The notes: generated by a model from the letters alone, not told the origin. Numbered from the stretch's first letter, positions 15,091 to 24,200 are shown. The stretch is DNA of 36,116 bases from Paraburkholderia bannensis NBRC 103871 (GCF_000685015.1 NZ_BAYA01000051.1:1-36116); one strand, 5' to 3'. Translations and numbers: made by a program.

Positions 15091-16490
15091 AATCGCTGCG
15101 ACGGCGCCTGCTCTGGTGGCTGCTCCCCGCTACGTTGCTCACCGGACTGCTGGCGAGCGCGGCGACCTACCGGGGTGCGCTGACGGAGCTGGACGAACTG
15201 CTCAATGACCAGCTGAAGGCGGTCGCGCAGCATGTCATTGTCGAGCCGGACGGACACCTGGCGCTGCGAGGCATGCAGGGCGCAAACGAGGACCGGCTTT
15301 CGGGAGAACAGTCGCACGCTGTGCTGCTCCAGGTCTGGCGTGGCACCACACCCGTATTTAGCACCGATCTTGATTCTTCACTGCCCCCACCGACTGGCGC
15401 CGGATTCGCAGACGTCATCGTCGGGGGGCAGCTCTGGCACACCTACGTCACACGCGACGGTGACATGCTCGTTCGCGTCGCACAGGCACGACGCGCGCGA
15501 TGGGAAGCGGTGGCCGAGATCGCCATGCACCTGCTCTGGCCAGTGCTGTCGCTGATTCCCGTGCTTGCCCTCTTTCTATGGTTCGGGATCGGTTACGGGC
15601 TGAGACCGCTTCGGGACATCGCGGCAAATCTCAAGCGACGGGACGCGAACAACATGCAGACGATCGACACCACAGCGATTCCGGGAGAAGTCAAACCCCT
15701 CGTCGACGCGCTCAACGATCTGCTGCAGCGTCTCGATGACGCGTTTACTGCCCAGCGCCATTTCATTGCAGACGCCGCCCACGAACTCCGGACGCCAATC
15801 ATGGGACTCGGGCTGCAGGCCGACCTGTTGCCAAAGGCGCTTAACGCAGACGAGCGTGGTCTCATCACCGCACAGATTCGCACAGGCACCGCGCGGCTCG
15901 CGCATCTCGCCGAACAACTCCTGACGCTCGCGCGCCTCGGCCCCGATTCGATGCCTCCTGCGATGTCCGACCTGGATCTCACGTCACTCGCCCGTTCGGT
16001 TGTTGGCGAGCGGGCGCGTCTTGCGCAGGCAAACGGAATCGACCTTGGCGTGGTCGCGGTACCGCCAGTGCAGGTTCGAGGCAATGAGGATGGTCTTCGC
16101 ATCCTGATCAACAATCTGGTCGATAACGCCATCCGATACGCTGGCCCGCATGCGCGTGTTGACGTCGTTGCAAGGAACGAGCATGGTACGCCCACGCTCA
16201 TGGTATGCGACACGGGCCCCGGGATCGCCGAGGAGGATCGCGAGCGGGTGTGGGAACGCTTTTATCGTGGCAGCGGACGCGGTGCCACGGGCAGTGGTCT
16301 CGGATTGTCAATCGTCAGGCGCATTGCGGAGCAACATCAGGCCGATGTCGCGCTCGACAGTGGTCCGGACGGCCAGGGGCTAACGGTGCGCCTTCGTTTT
16401 CCCAGGCTTGTTCCAGAGCGTAACTGCGCCAGGACCTCGATAACGGAGCAGGCGGGCGCGCCCGCTGCCACGGCGCGGCGGCCTGCCTGA
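15087..16490 (+). CDS. Sensor histidine kinase (QseC/PmrB type)
   Basis: This 467-residue kinase starts at a TTG that overlaps the regulator's stop codon, with GGGAGA upstream, so translation is coupled. It has a first transmembrane helix (about 8-28) and a periplasmic sensor of about 125 residues beginning ELDELLNDQLKAVAQH, like the 2CSK_N domain of QseC. A second helix (about 148-170), a HAMP-like linker and then the dimerisation domain follow, with phospho-acceptor His232 in AAHELRTPI. The ATPase domain has the N box (NNLVDNAIRYA), DTGPGI and GSGLGLSIV. It would phosphorylate the regulator encoded just before it. The signal is not visible from sequence. Confidence 0.9.
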   Translation: MKSLRRRLLWWLLPATLLTGLLASAATYRGALTELDELLNDQLKAVAQHVIVEPDGHLALRGMQGANEDRLSGEQSHAVLLQVWRGTTPVFSTDLDSSLPPPTGAGFADVIVGGQLWHTYVTRDGDMLVRVAQARRARWEAVAEIAMHLLWPVLSLIPVLALFLWFGIGYGLRPLRDIAANLKRRDANNMQTIDTTAIPGEVKPLVDALNDLLQRLDDAFTAQRHFIADAAHELRTPIMGLGLQADLLPKALNADERGLITAQIRTGTARLAHLAEQLLTLARLGPDSMPPAMSDLDLTSLARSVVGERARLAQANGIDLGVVAVPPVQVRGNEDGLRILINNLVDNAIRYAGPHARVDVVARNEHGTPTLMVCDTGPGIAEEDRERVWERFYRGSGRGATGSGLGLSIVRRIAEQHQADVALDSGPDGQGLTVRLRFPRLVPERNCARTSITEQAGAPAATARRPA

Positions 16491-16729
16491 GCGACGTCCC
16501 AGGCGGTCCCGCCACTCCGTCGCATATTGATTTCAGGTCATATCCGGGCGCTTGGCTTCGTCAGCCTAAGCATCGACATGCTGTCCGAACTCATTCACGA
16601 GGCTCTGCCCGTCAATCTCGTAACGACAATGAGCATGAGCGTGGCAGTGCTGGACACGCTTGAGAGTTCAGCAGAGGCCACGGCGACGACTATCCACTCG
16701 ACACAACAAGGCCACCCATCATTCAGAAC

Positions 16730-16762
16730 AATAAGGCAGTCTTAAGGATCCCTGCATAAAGT
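16730..16762 (+). promoter_or_regulatory. PmrA/QseB-type box plus -10 for a candidate small RNA
   Basis: AATAAG-GCAGT-CTTAAG (16730-16746) resembles the cupredoxin box, where the first half-site is also ATAAG. TAAAGT (16757-16762) follows after 10 nt as a possible -10. No protein-coding gene starts downstream on this strand before the terminator at 16881-16914. Confidence 0.4.
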
Positions 16763-16768
16763 GAGACC

Positions 16769-16914
16769 ACGCACTGAATGCCGCGAGCAACCGGCATCAA
16801 GTGGTGCCCCTCTTCACGCAGGTGAAGCGCTGAACGGTAGCTCTTGTCATACTGGACTACTCGCCAGCATCACCTTTCGAAGGCCCCGGTCCTATGATCG
16901 GGGCCTCCTTTTTT
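16769..16914 (+). ncRNA. Candidate small RNA of about 146 nt with strong terminator
   Basis: From the predicted start near 16769 the RNA would hold a 6-bp hairpin (16778-16783 with 16792-16797, loop of 8), a tight 6-bp hairpin with a GCAG loop (16812-16817 with 16822-16827), and an 8-bp terminator with six T. No open frame of note lies within it, and the next gene is convergent, so it is not a leader. Its promoter carries the same box type as the neighbouring QseB/QseC targets. It could instead be the 3' end of the kinase transcript, whose stop lies 279 bp upstream. Confidence 0.45.
16881..16914 (+). terminator. Strong intrinsic terminator
   Basis: AGGCCCCG (16881-16888) pairs exactly with CGGGGCCT (16899-16906), followed by CC and six T (16909-16914). 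It lies 12 bp before the convergent membrane-protein stop. On the minus strand no T-run follows the stem. Confidence 0.9.
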
Positions 16915-16925
16915 AGGCCCGGCGG

Positions 16926-17714
16926 TCAAGCCGACGGCGCCCGACGAGCAGCCCGCTGCGGGATCAGCATGATGCACACGACGATAAATGCAAAGAGAAT
17001 GCCCGAAGCATAGAACCGGCTGACCTGCATACCGCCCTGGGCAATCGGCTTGTCGAGCAGATCGCCAAGTGTCGCCCCAAGGGGCCGCGTCAGCACGAAC
17101 GCGACCCAAAAGAGCGCCGTGCGCGAAATGCGCGGCCAGAGCCACAGCAGACCGACGACCACGAGCCCCGCCCCAAAGATCACCGCGCCCGTTTCGAAAC
17201 CCAGACCGAGACCGCCCCTGTCGGTATCGGCGACCCAATCGCCCAATGCAGTGCCCAGTGTTTGCGAGAACAGTATGGTCGTCCAGTAGAACCACTCCAC
17301 ACGCGCTGTCGTGATACTCTCGATCGAAACCGTTCCTTCTGCCCGATACCAGATCGCCAGGCTCGCAGCAAGAAGGGCGACGATGATCGAAACACCACCA
17401 GGATAGCCGATTCCGAGAGACCGGTCGCTAAAATCGGCCAGCGTTGTCCCGAGGGTAGTCGTTGCGACAATCGTGGCCCAGTAAAGATAACCCTTGAATT
17501 CACGCGCACGAACCTGAGCGAATACCAGCACGACAAAGGCAGCGAAGAAAATCATCGTGCCGATCAGGTATCCCAGGTTTAACGACATTGTGACCCAGTC
17601 ACCGCCAGTCTCGCCGAGTGTCGTCGCTGCGATCTTGATTATCCAGAAACCCAGCGTGAGTGCGGGCACCTTGCTCAATGCGTGTTCGGACGCGTCCCTG
17701 GCGGTCAAACTCAT
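16926..17714 (-). CDS. Membrane protein with four internal repeats (COG4705-like)
   Basis: I start at 17714, where GGGAG lies about 8 nt upstream, giving 262 residues; the frame to 17756 would overlap the predicted transcript start. The protein is strongly hydrophobic, with about eight helices. One motif recurs four times at the end of a helix: TTLGETGGDWV, TTLGTTLADFS, QTLGTALGDWV and RPLGATLGDLL, each with T/R-x-LG and an Asp. This points to two-by-two duplication of a helix pair and a symmetric, perhaps channel- or carrier-like, core. It resembles the uncharacterised membrane-anchored family COG4705; the substrate is unknown. A PmrA/QseB-type box lies 62 bp upstream. Confidence 0.75.
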   Translation of the reverse strand: MSLTARDASEHALSKVPALTLGFWIIKIAATTLGETGGDWVTMSLNLGYLIGTMIFFAAFVVLVFAQVRAREFKGYLYWATIVATTTLGTTLADFSDRSLGIGYPGGVSIIVALLAASLAIWYRAEGTVSIESITTARVEWFYWTTILFSQTLGTALGDWVADTDRGGLGLGFETGAVIFGAGLVVVGLLWLWPRISRTALFWVAFVLTRPLGATLGDLLDKPIAQGGMQVSRFYASGILFAFIVVCIMLIPQRAARRAPSA

Positions 17715-17759
17715 CTGAAATCTCCCAGACCAACTCAATTGGTGAATAGAAACCATTCC

Positions 17760-17793
17760 AGTGTATGCGCGCGACTCTTAACGCTGGCTTAAC
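17760..17793 (-). promoter_or_regulatory. PmrA/QseB-type box plus -10 for the four-repeat membrane protein
   Basis: CTTAAC-GCTGG-CTTAAC (17777-17793) has two exact half-sites. On the minus strand 11 nt separate it from TACACT (17765-17760). The predicted start of transcription near 17752 leaves a leader of about 38 nt before the ATG at 17714. Confidence 0.65.
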
Positions 17794-18031
17794 GCGCGAA
17801 TCGCTTACACGTGGCGAGCCATTTGCAGCGCAGTGAGCTGATTGAGCGCTGAGTTAGAGGCGTGCTTATTCATGCTCAGCCTGCGCTGAAGGACTCCGGG
17901 GCGATGATGCGGACAACCAACCGAAAGGCGCGAAGATGGATATGTCCTGCGCTGGGAGTATCGCGTCGCATTGGCTATACCCGCGCCCAGAGCAAAGCCC
18001 TCTTCCGGGTACAACCCTGCGTTGTGCGAGA

Positions 18032-18526
18032 TCATTCAGGACGTGGAATGTGATTGATCCGCCCACGGCGAATATATCGATACTCATGCCATGTAAGCGC
18101 TATAACGACAGCGTCGAGTGCCGTAACAAGCAACAACCAGGGTGAATGTGTGAACGTGTAGCGATAAAGCTGGTAGGCAATGAACAGGCCGAAGACAATC
18201 ATGGAGACGGGAAAGTACCAGAGCCTTTCCCGCAGCAACCCGATAATGAGCCATAGCTTCAGCAAACCGTGCCCGAGCAGGTAAACCGCTGCGAATTGCT
18301 GGGCACCCACGGAAAGATGTTCGACAGCATGGAGAAGAAAGTTTGCGACGAGGTCGTGTGGGTCTTCGGCAAACTCGTCCCGCGTGATCCAGAGTACAAA
18401 AGCGAGAAAGAACCGCTGTGGCACAAAAAAAGCGGCAACTCCCGCAGCGACCTCTGAAAATGCAAGGAGCGCCTTGAACCAGAGGCCGGCCTCGAAGACG
18501 AGGTGAAGTTTCTTTTCGTCGAACAT
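18032..18526 (-). CDS. DUF2127 family membrane protein
   Basis: This 164-residue protein has about four transmembrane helices and the DUF2127 look: FEAGLWFKALLAFSEVAAGV at the start, FAAVYLLGHGLLKLWLIIGLL in the middle, and a short basic tail ending in RYIRRGRINHI. The ATG at 18526 has AAGGA about 9 nt upstream. It begins 44 bp after the RND pump stop on the same strand and may be the last gene of the efflux run. The family has no settled function. The frame is intact and of usual length. Confidence 0.8.
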   Translation of the reverse strand: MFDEKKLHLVFEAGLWFKALLAFSEVAAGVAAFFVPQRFFLAFVLWITRDEFAEDPHDLVANFLLHAVEHLSVGAQQFAAVYLLGHGLLKLWLIIGLLRERLWYFPVSMIVFGLFIAYQLYRYTFTHSPWLLLVTALDAVVIALTWHEYRYIRRGRINHIPRPE

Positions 18527-18570
18527 TCGCTTTTTTCCTTATCGACCACAATTGTATCGAAGAGAGCCGC

Positions 18571-21500
18571 TTACGCATTCACTCGCCCCGGCGCACCCAT
18601 CGCGTCGCGTGTGAAGCGCCCGTAACGCAATGTCAGCGTGGGCAGCACGATCAAATTCAGCGCGGTCGAGGTGATGAGCCCGCCAAGAATGACGATCGCC
18701 ATCGGCCCTTCGATTTCGTTGCCCGGTGCGCCACTCGTCGCAGCGAGCGGCGCCAGCGCGAGCGCGGTCACCAGCGCGGTCATGAGGATCGGCACCAGCC
18801 GCTCCGATGCGCCACGCACGGCAGTGTCCATGTTCCAGGTCAGCCCGTCGACGAACACCAGATGCTCGTAGTGGCTGATCAGCATGATCGAATTGCGCAG
18901 CGATATGCCGAGCAACGTGACGAAGCCCACCATGCTGCCAAGCGACAGGTTCCCGCCGGTCAGTACCACGCCCAGGACCCCGCCCACAAGCGCGAAGGGC
19001 AGGTTGATCATGACCAGCAGCACGGCGCGCCGGTTCTTCATCGCAAGGAACAACAACAATGCGATGCCTACCAGCGCGATCCCACCGTATGCGAGAAGGT
19101 CGCGCCGCGACTGCGCGCGCGCTTCGCTCTCTCCGCTGAAAACGGCATAGGTACCCGACGGCATCCTGATTTCGCGATTCACGCGCGCCTGCGCTTCCTT
19201 CACGAAGTCGCTGACCGGCCGGCTGCCGAGATTCACCGACACCGTCTGCACGCGCTGGCCACCATCGTGTGTGATCTGGTAGCGACCGGCGACCTGCCGG
19301 ATCGTCGCGAGCGTGGAGAGCGGCACGGCAAAGGCGTCGGCGTTGCGCACCATGAGCTTGCCCACGTCGCTGACCGACCTGCGCTGTGCCGGGTCGAGCA
19401 CGACTGCGACGTCGTAGGTGCGGCTGCCCTCATAAATCTGCGCGACGGTCACGCCGGCGTACGCGGCCTGGATGGCATCGAGAACTTCGACCGGGCGAAA
19501 GCCCCATCGGCTCAGTGCGTCAGGATTGAGCCTCACATCCAGTTCGGGAATCCCGGGTGGCGAATCCACCCGCACGCTGGCAACGCCGTGGATCGTACCG
19601 ATCAACTGGGCGATCTGCTGCGACGTACGATCGATCACATCGAGATTGTTGCCGAAGACATTCACGACTACAGGCGCCGTCGTCCCCGAAATGGTTTCGT
19701 CGATGCGTTCCTCAAGAAACGTATTGACCGAGGTGGAGAGCCCCGGAAAACGCGCCAGTGCCTGGCGGATCCGATAGAGCGCCCAGCGCTGGCCCGACGC
19801 ACCCATCGGCTTGAGGTCGACCTCGAACTCGGAGAGCTGCACGCCGGTCGGGTCGACCACACCGTTCGCGCGTCCGGCACGTTGCGCCACGAGACGCACG
19901 CCTGGCACCTGCATCAGCGCCTGCGAGACCTGAGTGCCAACGCGCATCGATTCGGCGAGCGAGGTGCCCGGTGCGAGCCCCATATGAACGGTGTAATGGC
20001 CTTCCCGCAATTGCGGAATGAAACTCCCGCTCATGAAGGGCAGCGCCGCGAGCGCCGCGGCGCACATCACCGCGACGATCGCCATGACCGCCTTCACGTG
20101 CTGCTCGACCTTCGCCAGCAGTGCGATGTACCGTGTCTTGAGGCGCACAATCAGTCGTGGCTCGCGCTCGGGCAACGGTCCCTTCGACAGCAGGGCGAGC
20201 GCCATCGCGGGCGTGAGCGTCAGGGCGACGCCAAGCGACGCGAGGACGGCAAGCATGTAGGCGATGCCCAGGGGCGCAAAGAGCCGGCCACCTATACCTG
20301 TGAGCGTGAGCACGGGCAGGAAGATCAGCATCACGATGAAGGTCGCGAACACGACCGCGCTGCGCACTTCGAGCGACGCGCTCAGCACGACGCGAAAGGC
20401 GGGCAGCGGCGGGGCCAGGGCGCGGTTCTCCCGCAGGCGCCGGTAAATGTTCTCGACGTCGATGATCGCATCGTCGACCACTTCGCCCAGTGCGATGGCG
20501 AGCCCGCCCAGCGTCATCGTGTTCAGGCTGACACCGAACGAGGTGAGCACGATGATCGCGACCAGCAGCGACATGGGAATCGCGGCCGCAGAGATGACGG
20601 CGGTGCGCACGTTGAGCAGAAACAGGAACAGCACCGCGATGACGAGCAAGGCGCCGACGATGAGCGCCATGCGCAGGTGCCCGACCGAGGCCTCGATGAA
20701 GTTCGCGGGCCGGAAGACGTTCGCGTTCACATCTACGCCCTGGCGGGCGAGCACGGGCGCAAGCCCCGCGAGCGTCTTTTCGATGTCTCGCGTCACGGCC
20801 ATCGTGTTGGTCCCGTACTGGCTTTCCATCACGACCATCACGTCTGGCTTGCCCATGATCGACGCAGCGCCAACCGCGGGTGCGTTGCCCCAGGTCACAT
20901 TGGCGACGTCGCCAAGCCGAACCGCTGCGCCGTTGCTGGAACGCAGTACGACACCGGCGAGCGTTTGCGGCGTCGCGATCTGGCCATCGGCGTTGACGGC
21001 GATGCGCTGGTTGCTGTTCTCGATGAACCCGGCGCCGCGTACGCCCGTGGCCTGGCGCGCCGCGGCAATGACATCCTGGATCGACAGGCCGTGGCGTATC
21101 AGCTTCGCGGGGTCGACCTGGATCTGCATCTGGCGCGTCTCGCCGCCGAACACGATCACATCGGCCACGCCTCGCGTACCGAGCAACGGCGGTTTGACGG
21201 TCCACTGCGCGATGTCGTAGAGGTCCGCGAGCGAGCGCGTTTTCGACGTCAGGCCGATGGTGCGCACGACGCTCGTCGTCGTCGTGAGCGGCAGGAGTTG
21301 GGGCGCCGAGACACCGGCCGGCAGCGTGCCCGCGAGTCCTGCGATGCGCTCGGTAACGAGCTGCCGGACCTGCACTACGTTGGCATGGTCGTCGAACACG
21401 AGCGTGACCGAGGAGAGGCCCTGCATCGACCGCGAGCGGATCGACTGCAGGCCGGTCATGCCGCCGAGGGCATTTTCAACCGGCTGGGTCACGAGGGTCT

Positions 21501-21684
21501 CCACCTGCTCGCTCGTCATGCCCGGCGCGGCCGTCTGCACGATGCTCATCGGCGGCGCGAACTCGGGAAAGACGTCGAGCTTAGCGCGCGTGAGGGAAAA
21601 GAGCCCGTAGCCAGCCACCATGACGGCCAGCGAGAAGATGACGCCGCGAAAACGCAGCGAAAAGTGGATGATTGCGTCAAGCAT
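18571..21684 (-). CDS. RND efflux pump, heavy-metal type (CusA/CzcA-like)
   Basis: This 1037-residue inner-membrane protein has the 12-helix RND layout: helix 1 at the N terminus (about 13-30), a large periplasmic loop, a central helix bundle (about 335-540), a second large loop and a final bundle (about 860-1020). The fourth-helix motif GEVVDDAIIDVENIYRRL with its Asp pair is the proton relay typical of the heavy-metal efflux subfamily. It would exchange protons for export through the membrane-fusion and TolC-like partners encoded just upstream. The metal, if any, is not settled by what I can see. Long open frames on the opposite strand here are shadows of its GC-rich codons. Confidence 0.88.
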   Translation of the reverse strand: MLDAIIHFSLRFRGVIFSLAVMVAGYGLFSLTRAKLDVFPEFAPPMSIVQTAAPGMTSEQVETLVTQPVENALGGMTGLQSIRSRSMQGLSSVTLVFDDHANVVQVRQLVTERIAGLAGTLPAGVSAPQLLPLTTTTSVVRTIGLTSKTRSLADLYDIAQWTVKPPLLGTRGVADVIVFGGETRQMQIQVDPAKLIRHGLSIQDVIAAARQATGVRGAGFIENSNQRIAVNADGQIATPQTLAGVVLRSSNGAAVRLGDVANVTWGNAPAVGAASIMGKPDVMVVMESQYGTNTMAVTRDIEKTLAGLAPVLARQGVDVNANVFRPANFIEASVGHLRMALIVGALLVIAVLFLFLLNVRTAVISAAAIPMSLLVAIIVLTSFGVSLNTMTLGGLAIALGEVVDDAIIDVENIYRRLRENRALAPPLPAFRVVLSASLEVRSAVVFATFIVMLIFLPVLTLTGIGGRLFAPLGIAYMLAVLASLGVALTLTPAMALALLSKGPLPEREPRLIVRLKTRYIALLAKVEQHVKAVMAIVAVMCAAALAALPFMSGSFIPQLREGHYTVHMGLAPGTSLAESMRVGTQVSQALMQVPGVRLVAQRAGRANGVVDPTGVQLSEFEVDLKPMGASGQRWALYRIRQALARFPGLSTSVNTFLEERIDETISGTTAPVVVNVFGNNLDVIDRTSQQIAQLIGTIHGVASVRVDSPPGIPELDVRLNPDALSRWGFRPVEVLDAIQAAYAGVTVAQIYEGSRTYDVAVVLDPAQRRSVSDVGKLMVRNADAFAVPLSTLATIRQVAGRYQITHDGGQRVQTVSVNLGSRPVSDFVKEAQARVNREIRMPSGTYAVFSGESEARAQSRRDLLAYGGIALVGIALLLFLAMKNRRAVLLVMINLPFALVGGVLGVVLTGGNLSLGSMVGFVTLLGISLRNSIMLISHYEHLVFVDGLTWNMDTAVRGASERLVPILMTALVTALALAPLAATSGAPGNEIEGPMAIVILGGLITSTALNLIVLPTLTLRYGRFTRDAMGAPGRVNA

Positions 21685-21725
21685 CTGGCGGTGTGTGGCG
21701 TTGTTCTGGGCGGGGCATGCGAGGC

Positions 21726-22793
21726 TCAGTCGTCACACTCGGGCGGATCCTTGCACGCCGTGCCGATGCCCTGTGGCTTGATCTCTTCGGAGAGCAGCAG
21801 TTGCGCCCCCTGCGTCACGACCTGGTCGCCAGCCCGGAAGCCGGTTGTGACCATGAAACCGTGATCGCCCGCGTTGACCGCTGGCACGTAGCGCCGCGTG
21901 AAACGGTCGTGCGCCGTGCGCACGTATGCCCAGGTCTGGCCGCCGTACCACACCACCGCCTGCTCCGGGATCAGCAGCCCGGAGACGGCCTCGCCCGACG
22001 TCGGCACGCGCGCACTTGTGCGCAGGTTCGCTGGCAGCACGGTGTCGGCGACGTAAAACCATGGCGTGCCCTGTATGGCAGGATCGGCGAGGGGCGAAGC
22101 GGAAAGCCTCCGGGCGGGCACCGTGCCACCGCTGGGTGTATCGACTGCGATGCGTTCTGGCGGCGTCGTGCCGAAGCTGGCCGGCAACGTGACGCGCAGG
22201 ACAACCGACTGACCTGACTGGAGGCGCTGGAACAGCGTCGAGGCGGGTGCCGTTGCAGCGTTCGCGAGTGCATTGCCGAACTGCTGGCGCAGCGTGCCGG
22301 CAAGACCGTCCAGCGTGACCTGGGCGGACTGCAGTTTTGCCGCGTCGCCCTGCATCGTCGACTGCGCGGCCTGGAGGCTCTTCTGCGAAATATTGCGGTC
22401 ATCGTTGAACAGCGTGCGGCTGCCCTCGTACTGTGTGCGCGAACTGGCCGCCTGAGCGGTGAACGTATCAACGTCCGCACGCGCGCTGGCAACGCGGTTA
22501 CGCAGATCGAAGAGCGGCTGCAGATCGATGACCGTGGCGTCGGCGTTGATGCCGGACTGGCTCGTGACGGCCGCAAGCGGCGCGATTTCGATATGGCCGG
22601 CGCGCTGTGCATCCGGGCTCACGACCACGACCGTTTCGCCATTGACCGTCTGCACGGCGGGCGGCGGAGCGGATTGTGCCGCCCCAGCGGCCGTTGCACC
22701 GGAGTCGTCAAACGCCTGGTTGATGATGTACCAGCCTGCCAAAGCGCAGAGGGCTAGCGAAACAATGCTAAGAAAGATCAGCCGGAATTTCAT
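21726..22793 (-). CDS. RND membrane-fusion (periplasmic adaptor) protein
   Basis: This 355-residue protein has an N-terminal signal anchor (about 5-24). A lipoyl-like half-motif follows (PDAQRAGHIEIAPL, then GINADATVIDLQPLFDLRNRVAS). The alpha-hairpin (about 105-175) is rich in Ala, Gln and Ser. Beta-barrel and membrane-proximal parts follow, with LLIPEQAVVWYGGQTWAYV and GFRAGDQVVTQGAQLLLSEE. It would bridge the RND pump and the outer-membrane channel. Its ATG overlaps the TolC-like stop (ATGA), so the two are translationally coupled, and the pump gene follows after 41 bp. The C-terminal CKDPPECDD has two Cys and several acidic residues, of unknown meaning. Confidence 0.85.
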   Translation of the reverse strand: MKFRLIFLSIVSLALCALAGWYIINQAFDDSGATAAGAAQSAPPPAVQTVNGETVVVVSPDAQRAGHIEIAPLAAVTSQSGINADATVIDLQPLFDLRNRVASARADVDTFTAQAASSRTQYEGSRTLFNDDRNISQKSLQAAQSTMQGDAAKLQSAQVTLDGLAGTLRQQFGNALANAATAPASTLFQRLQSGQSVVLRVTLPASFGTTPPERIAVDTPSGGTVPARRLSASPLADPAIQGTPWFYVADTVLPANLRTSARVPTSGEAVSGLLIPEQAVVWYGGQTWAYVRTAHDRFTRRYVPAVNAGDHGFMVTTGFRAGDQVVTQGAQLLLSEEIKPQGIGTACKDPPECDD

Positions 22794-24187
22794 CGTGCAG
22801 TCCCCTCACGGAGAGTCTGGCTCATTGCCTCGTCGCTGAGGGGTAACTGCATCGCATCTTCGAGTGCGCCGGCAGCCTGCTGGACGGCGACTTCGGCGTC
22901 GAGATGGGCGGTCTCACTCGACTGATAATCGGCTTTCGCCTGTGTGTAGGTCAGACGGTCCGCATTGCCGCTCGCGAATGCGGCCGCCTGGCTGTCGAGC
23001 TGGCGGCGGGCGCTCGCCAGATGGGCGTCGGAAATATGCAGCGCTTCAGTGCGCGACTGGTAGCGCGCCAGCGCGTGCGCAAGGTCGCCGATGATCCTGT
23101 CCTGCAGCGCGCTGGTGCGGACCGCCGCTTCCTTGCGCCTGGCCTCGGCCTGTTTGATACCCCCCTGGTTCTGGTCGAAGATCGGCAACGTGATGCCGGC
23201 CAGTCCAAAGCCGATCTTGTTGGTGCCGGTGTCGTACGTGTAGCCGGGACCGAGATGGATATCCGGATACTGCTTCGCGACCTCGAGCTGAAGCGCCGAT
23301 TCGGCCGCGGCGTATTCAGCCAGCGAGGCGCGCAGATCGGCGCGATGGAAGATCGCCGCGCGCTGCGCATCCGCTGCCGGTGGCGCAGCGGGCGCCGTGC
23401 CGAAGGCGCTCAGGTCGAGTGTGACGCTGTCGAGCGCGGTGACCGGCACGCCGATGGCGGCGGCCAGTTGGGCGCGCGCATCTTCTTCGGCAGTTCGCGC
23501 GGCAGCAAGATCGCTCTGGGCCTGGGTGTCGGCAAGCATGGCGGCGTCGACTTCGGGCTGCGAATACTGGCCGACGGCGAGACGGTGGTGGCTCATGACC
23601 GTGATCTGCCGCTGGGCCTCAGCCTTCGCGGACAGGAAGGCGATGCGTGTGCGGGCGGCGTACAGGGCGAGCATGGCGTCCCTGACCTGCGCACTGACCG
23701 TCCACGCTGCCGTGATGATGTTCAGCCGGGCGGCTTCCGAAAGGTGGCTCGCCTGATCGACGCGATAGCCGCGCTTGTGTGCGGTCTCGATAGGAATATC
23801 GAGCGAAGGCCCCCAGGTGAAGGGCGCTCCTGGCCCTGGGTTGGGCGTGTTGAACTGGAATGGCAACTGCAGGACCGGGTTGGGAATCGCATTGGCGACA
23901 TCGATGCCGCCTTTGGCGGTGCCCCATTGCGCACGGGCCAGGTCGAGGGCGGGGCTGTAGTAGAAGGCCGCGAGGGTCAGCAGCTCGCGGTTCCATGCTG
24001 CCGGTGGCCACGGGGTGACATCGTGACCCGCTTCGCGTGCGATCCAGGCATATAATTCCCCGTTCGCGAGGGAGCGCTGCCCGAATTCCCGGGCAATCCG
24101 GTCGGGGGTGATCGGTTGGGGATGATAGGTCGCGCAGCCGGCCACGCCGCTCAACACGATGAAGACAATCGATAACGCGCAGCGCAT
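22790..24187 (-). CDS. TolC-family outer-membrane channel
   Basis: This 465-residue protein has an N-terminal signal peptide ending VLSGVAGC, a likely lipobox, so it is probably an outer-membrane lipoprotein. Two repeated outer-membrane-factor domains follow, with long amphipathic helices: EAARLNIITAAWTVSAQVRDAM, then TARTAEEDARAQLAAAIGV, and in the second half YTYDTGTNKIGFGLAGITLP followed by the QNQGGIKQAEARRKEA helix. It would form the exit duct for the RND pump encoded downstream. It is first of the three efflux genes and lies 115 bp after the kinase gene, with a stable hairpin between. Confidence 0.85.
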   Translation of the reverse strand: MRCALSIVFIVLSGVAGCATYHPQPITPDRIAREFGQRSLANGELYAWIAREAGHDVTPWPPAAWNRELLTLAAFYYSPALDLARAQWGTAKGGIDVANAIPNPVLQLPFQFNTPNPGPGAPFTWGPSLDIPIETAHKRGYRVDQASHLSEAARLNIITAAWTVSAQVRDAMLALYAARTRIAFLSAKAEAQRQITVMSHHRLAVGQYSQPEVDAAMLADTQAQSDLAAARTAEEDARAQLAAAIGVPVTALDSVTLDLSAFGTAPAAPPAADAQRAAIFHRADLRASLAEYAAAESALQLEVAKQYPDIHLGPGYTYDTGTNKIGFGLAGITLPIFDQNQGGIKQAEARRKEAAVRTSALQDRIIGDLAHALARYQSRTEALHISDAHLASARRQLDSQAAAFASGNADRLTYTQAKADYQSSETAHLDAEVAVQQAAGALEDAMQLPLSDEAMSQTLREGTAR

Positions 24188-24200
24188 TCTGGCAATCCAT

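Noticed and set aside
18862..21864. A 1000-codon plus-strand open frame opposite the RND pump
   Set aside because: It is the antisense shadow of the GC-rich pump gene: very rich in Arg, His and Asp, with no domain, while the minus strand shows clear RND motifs.
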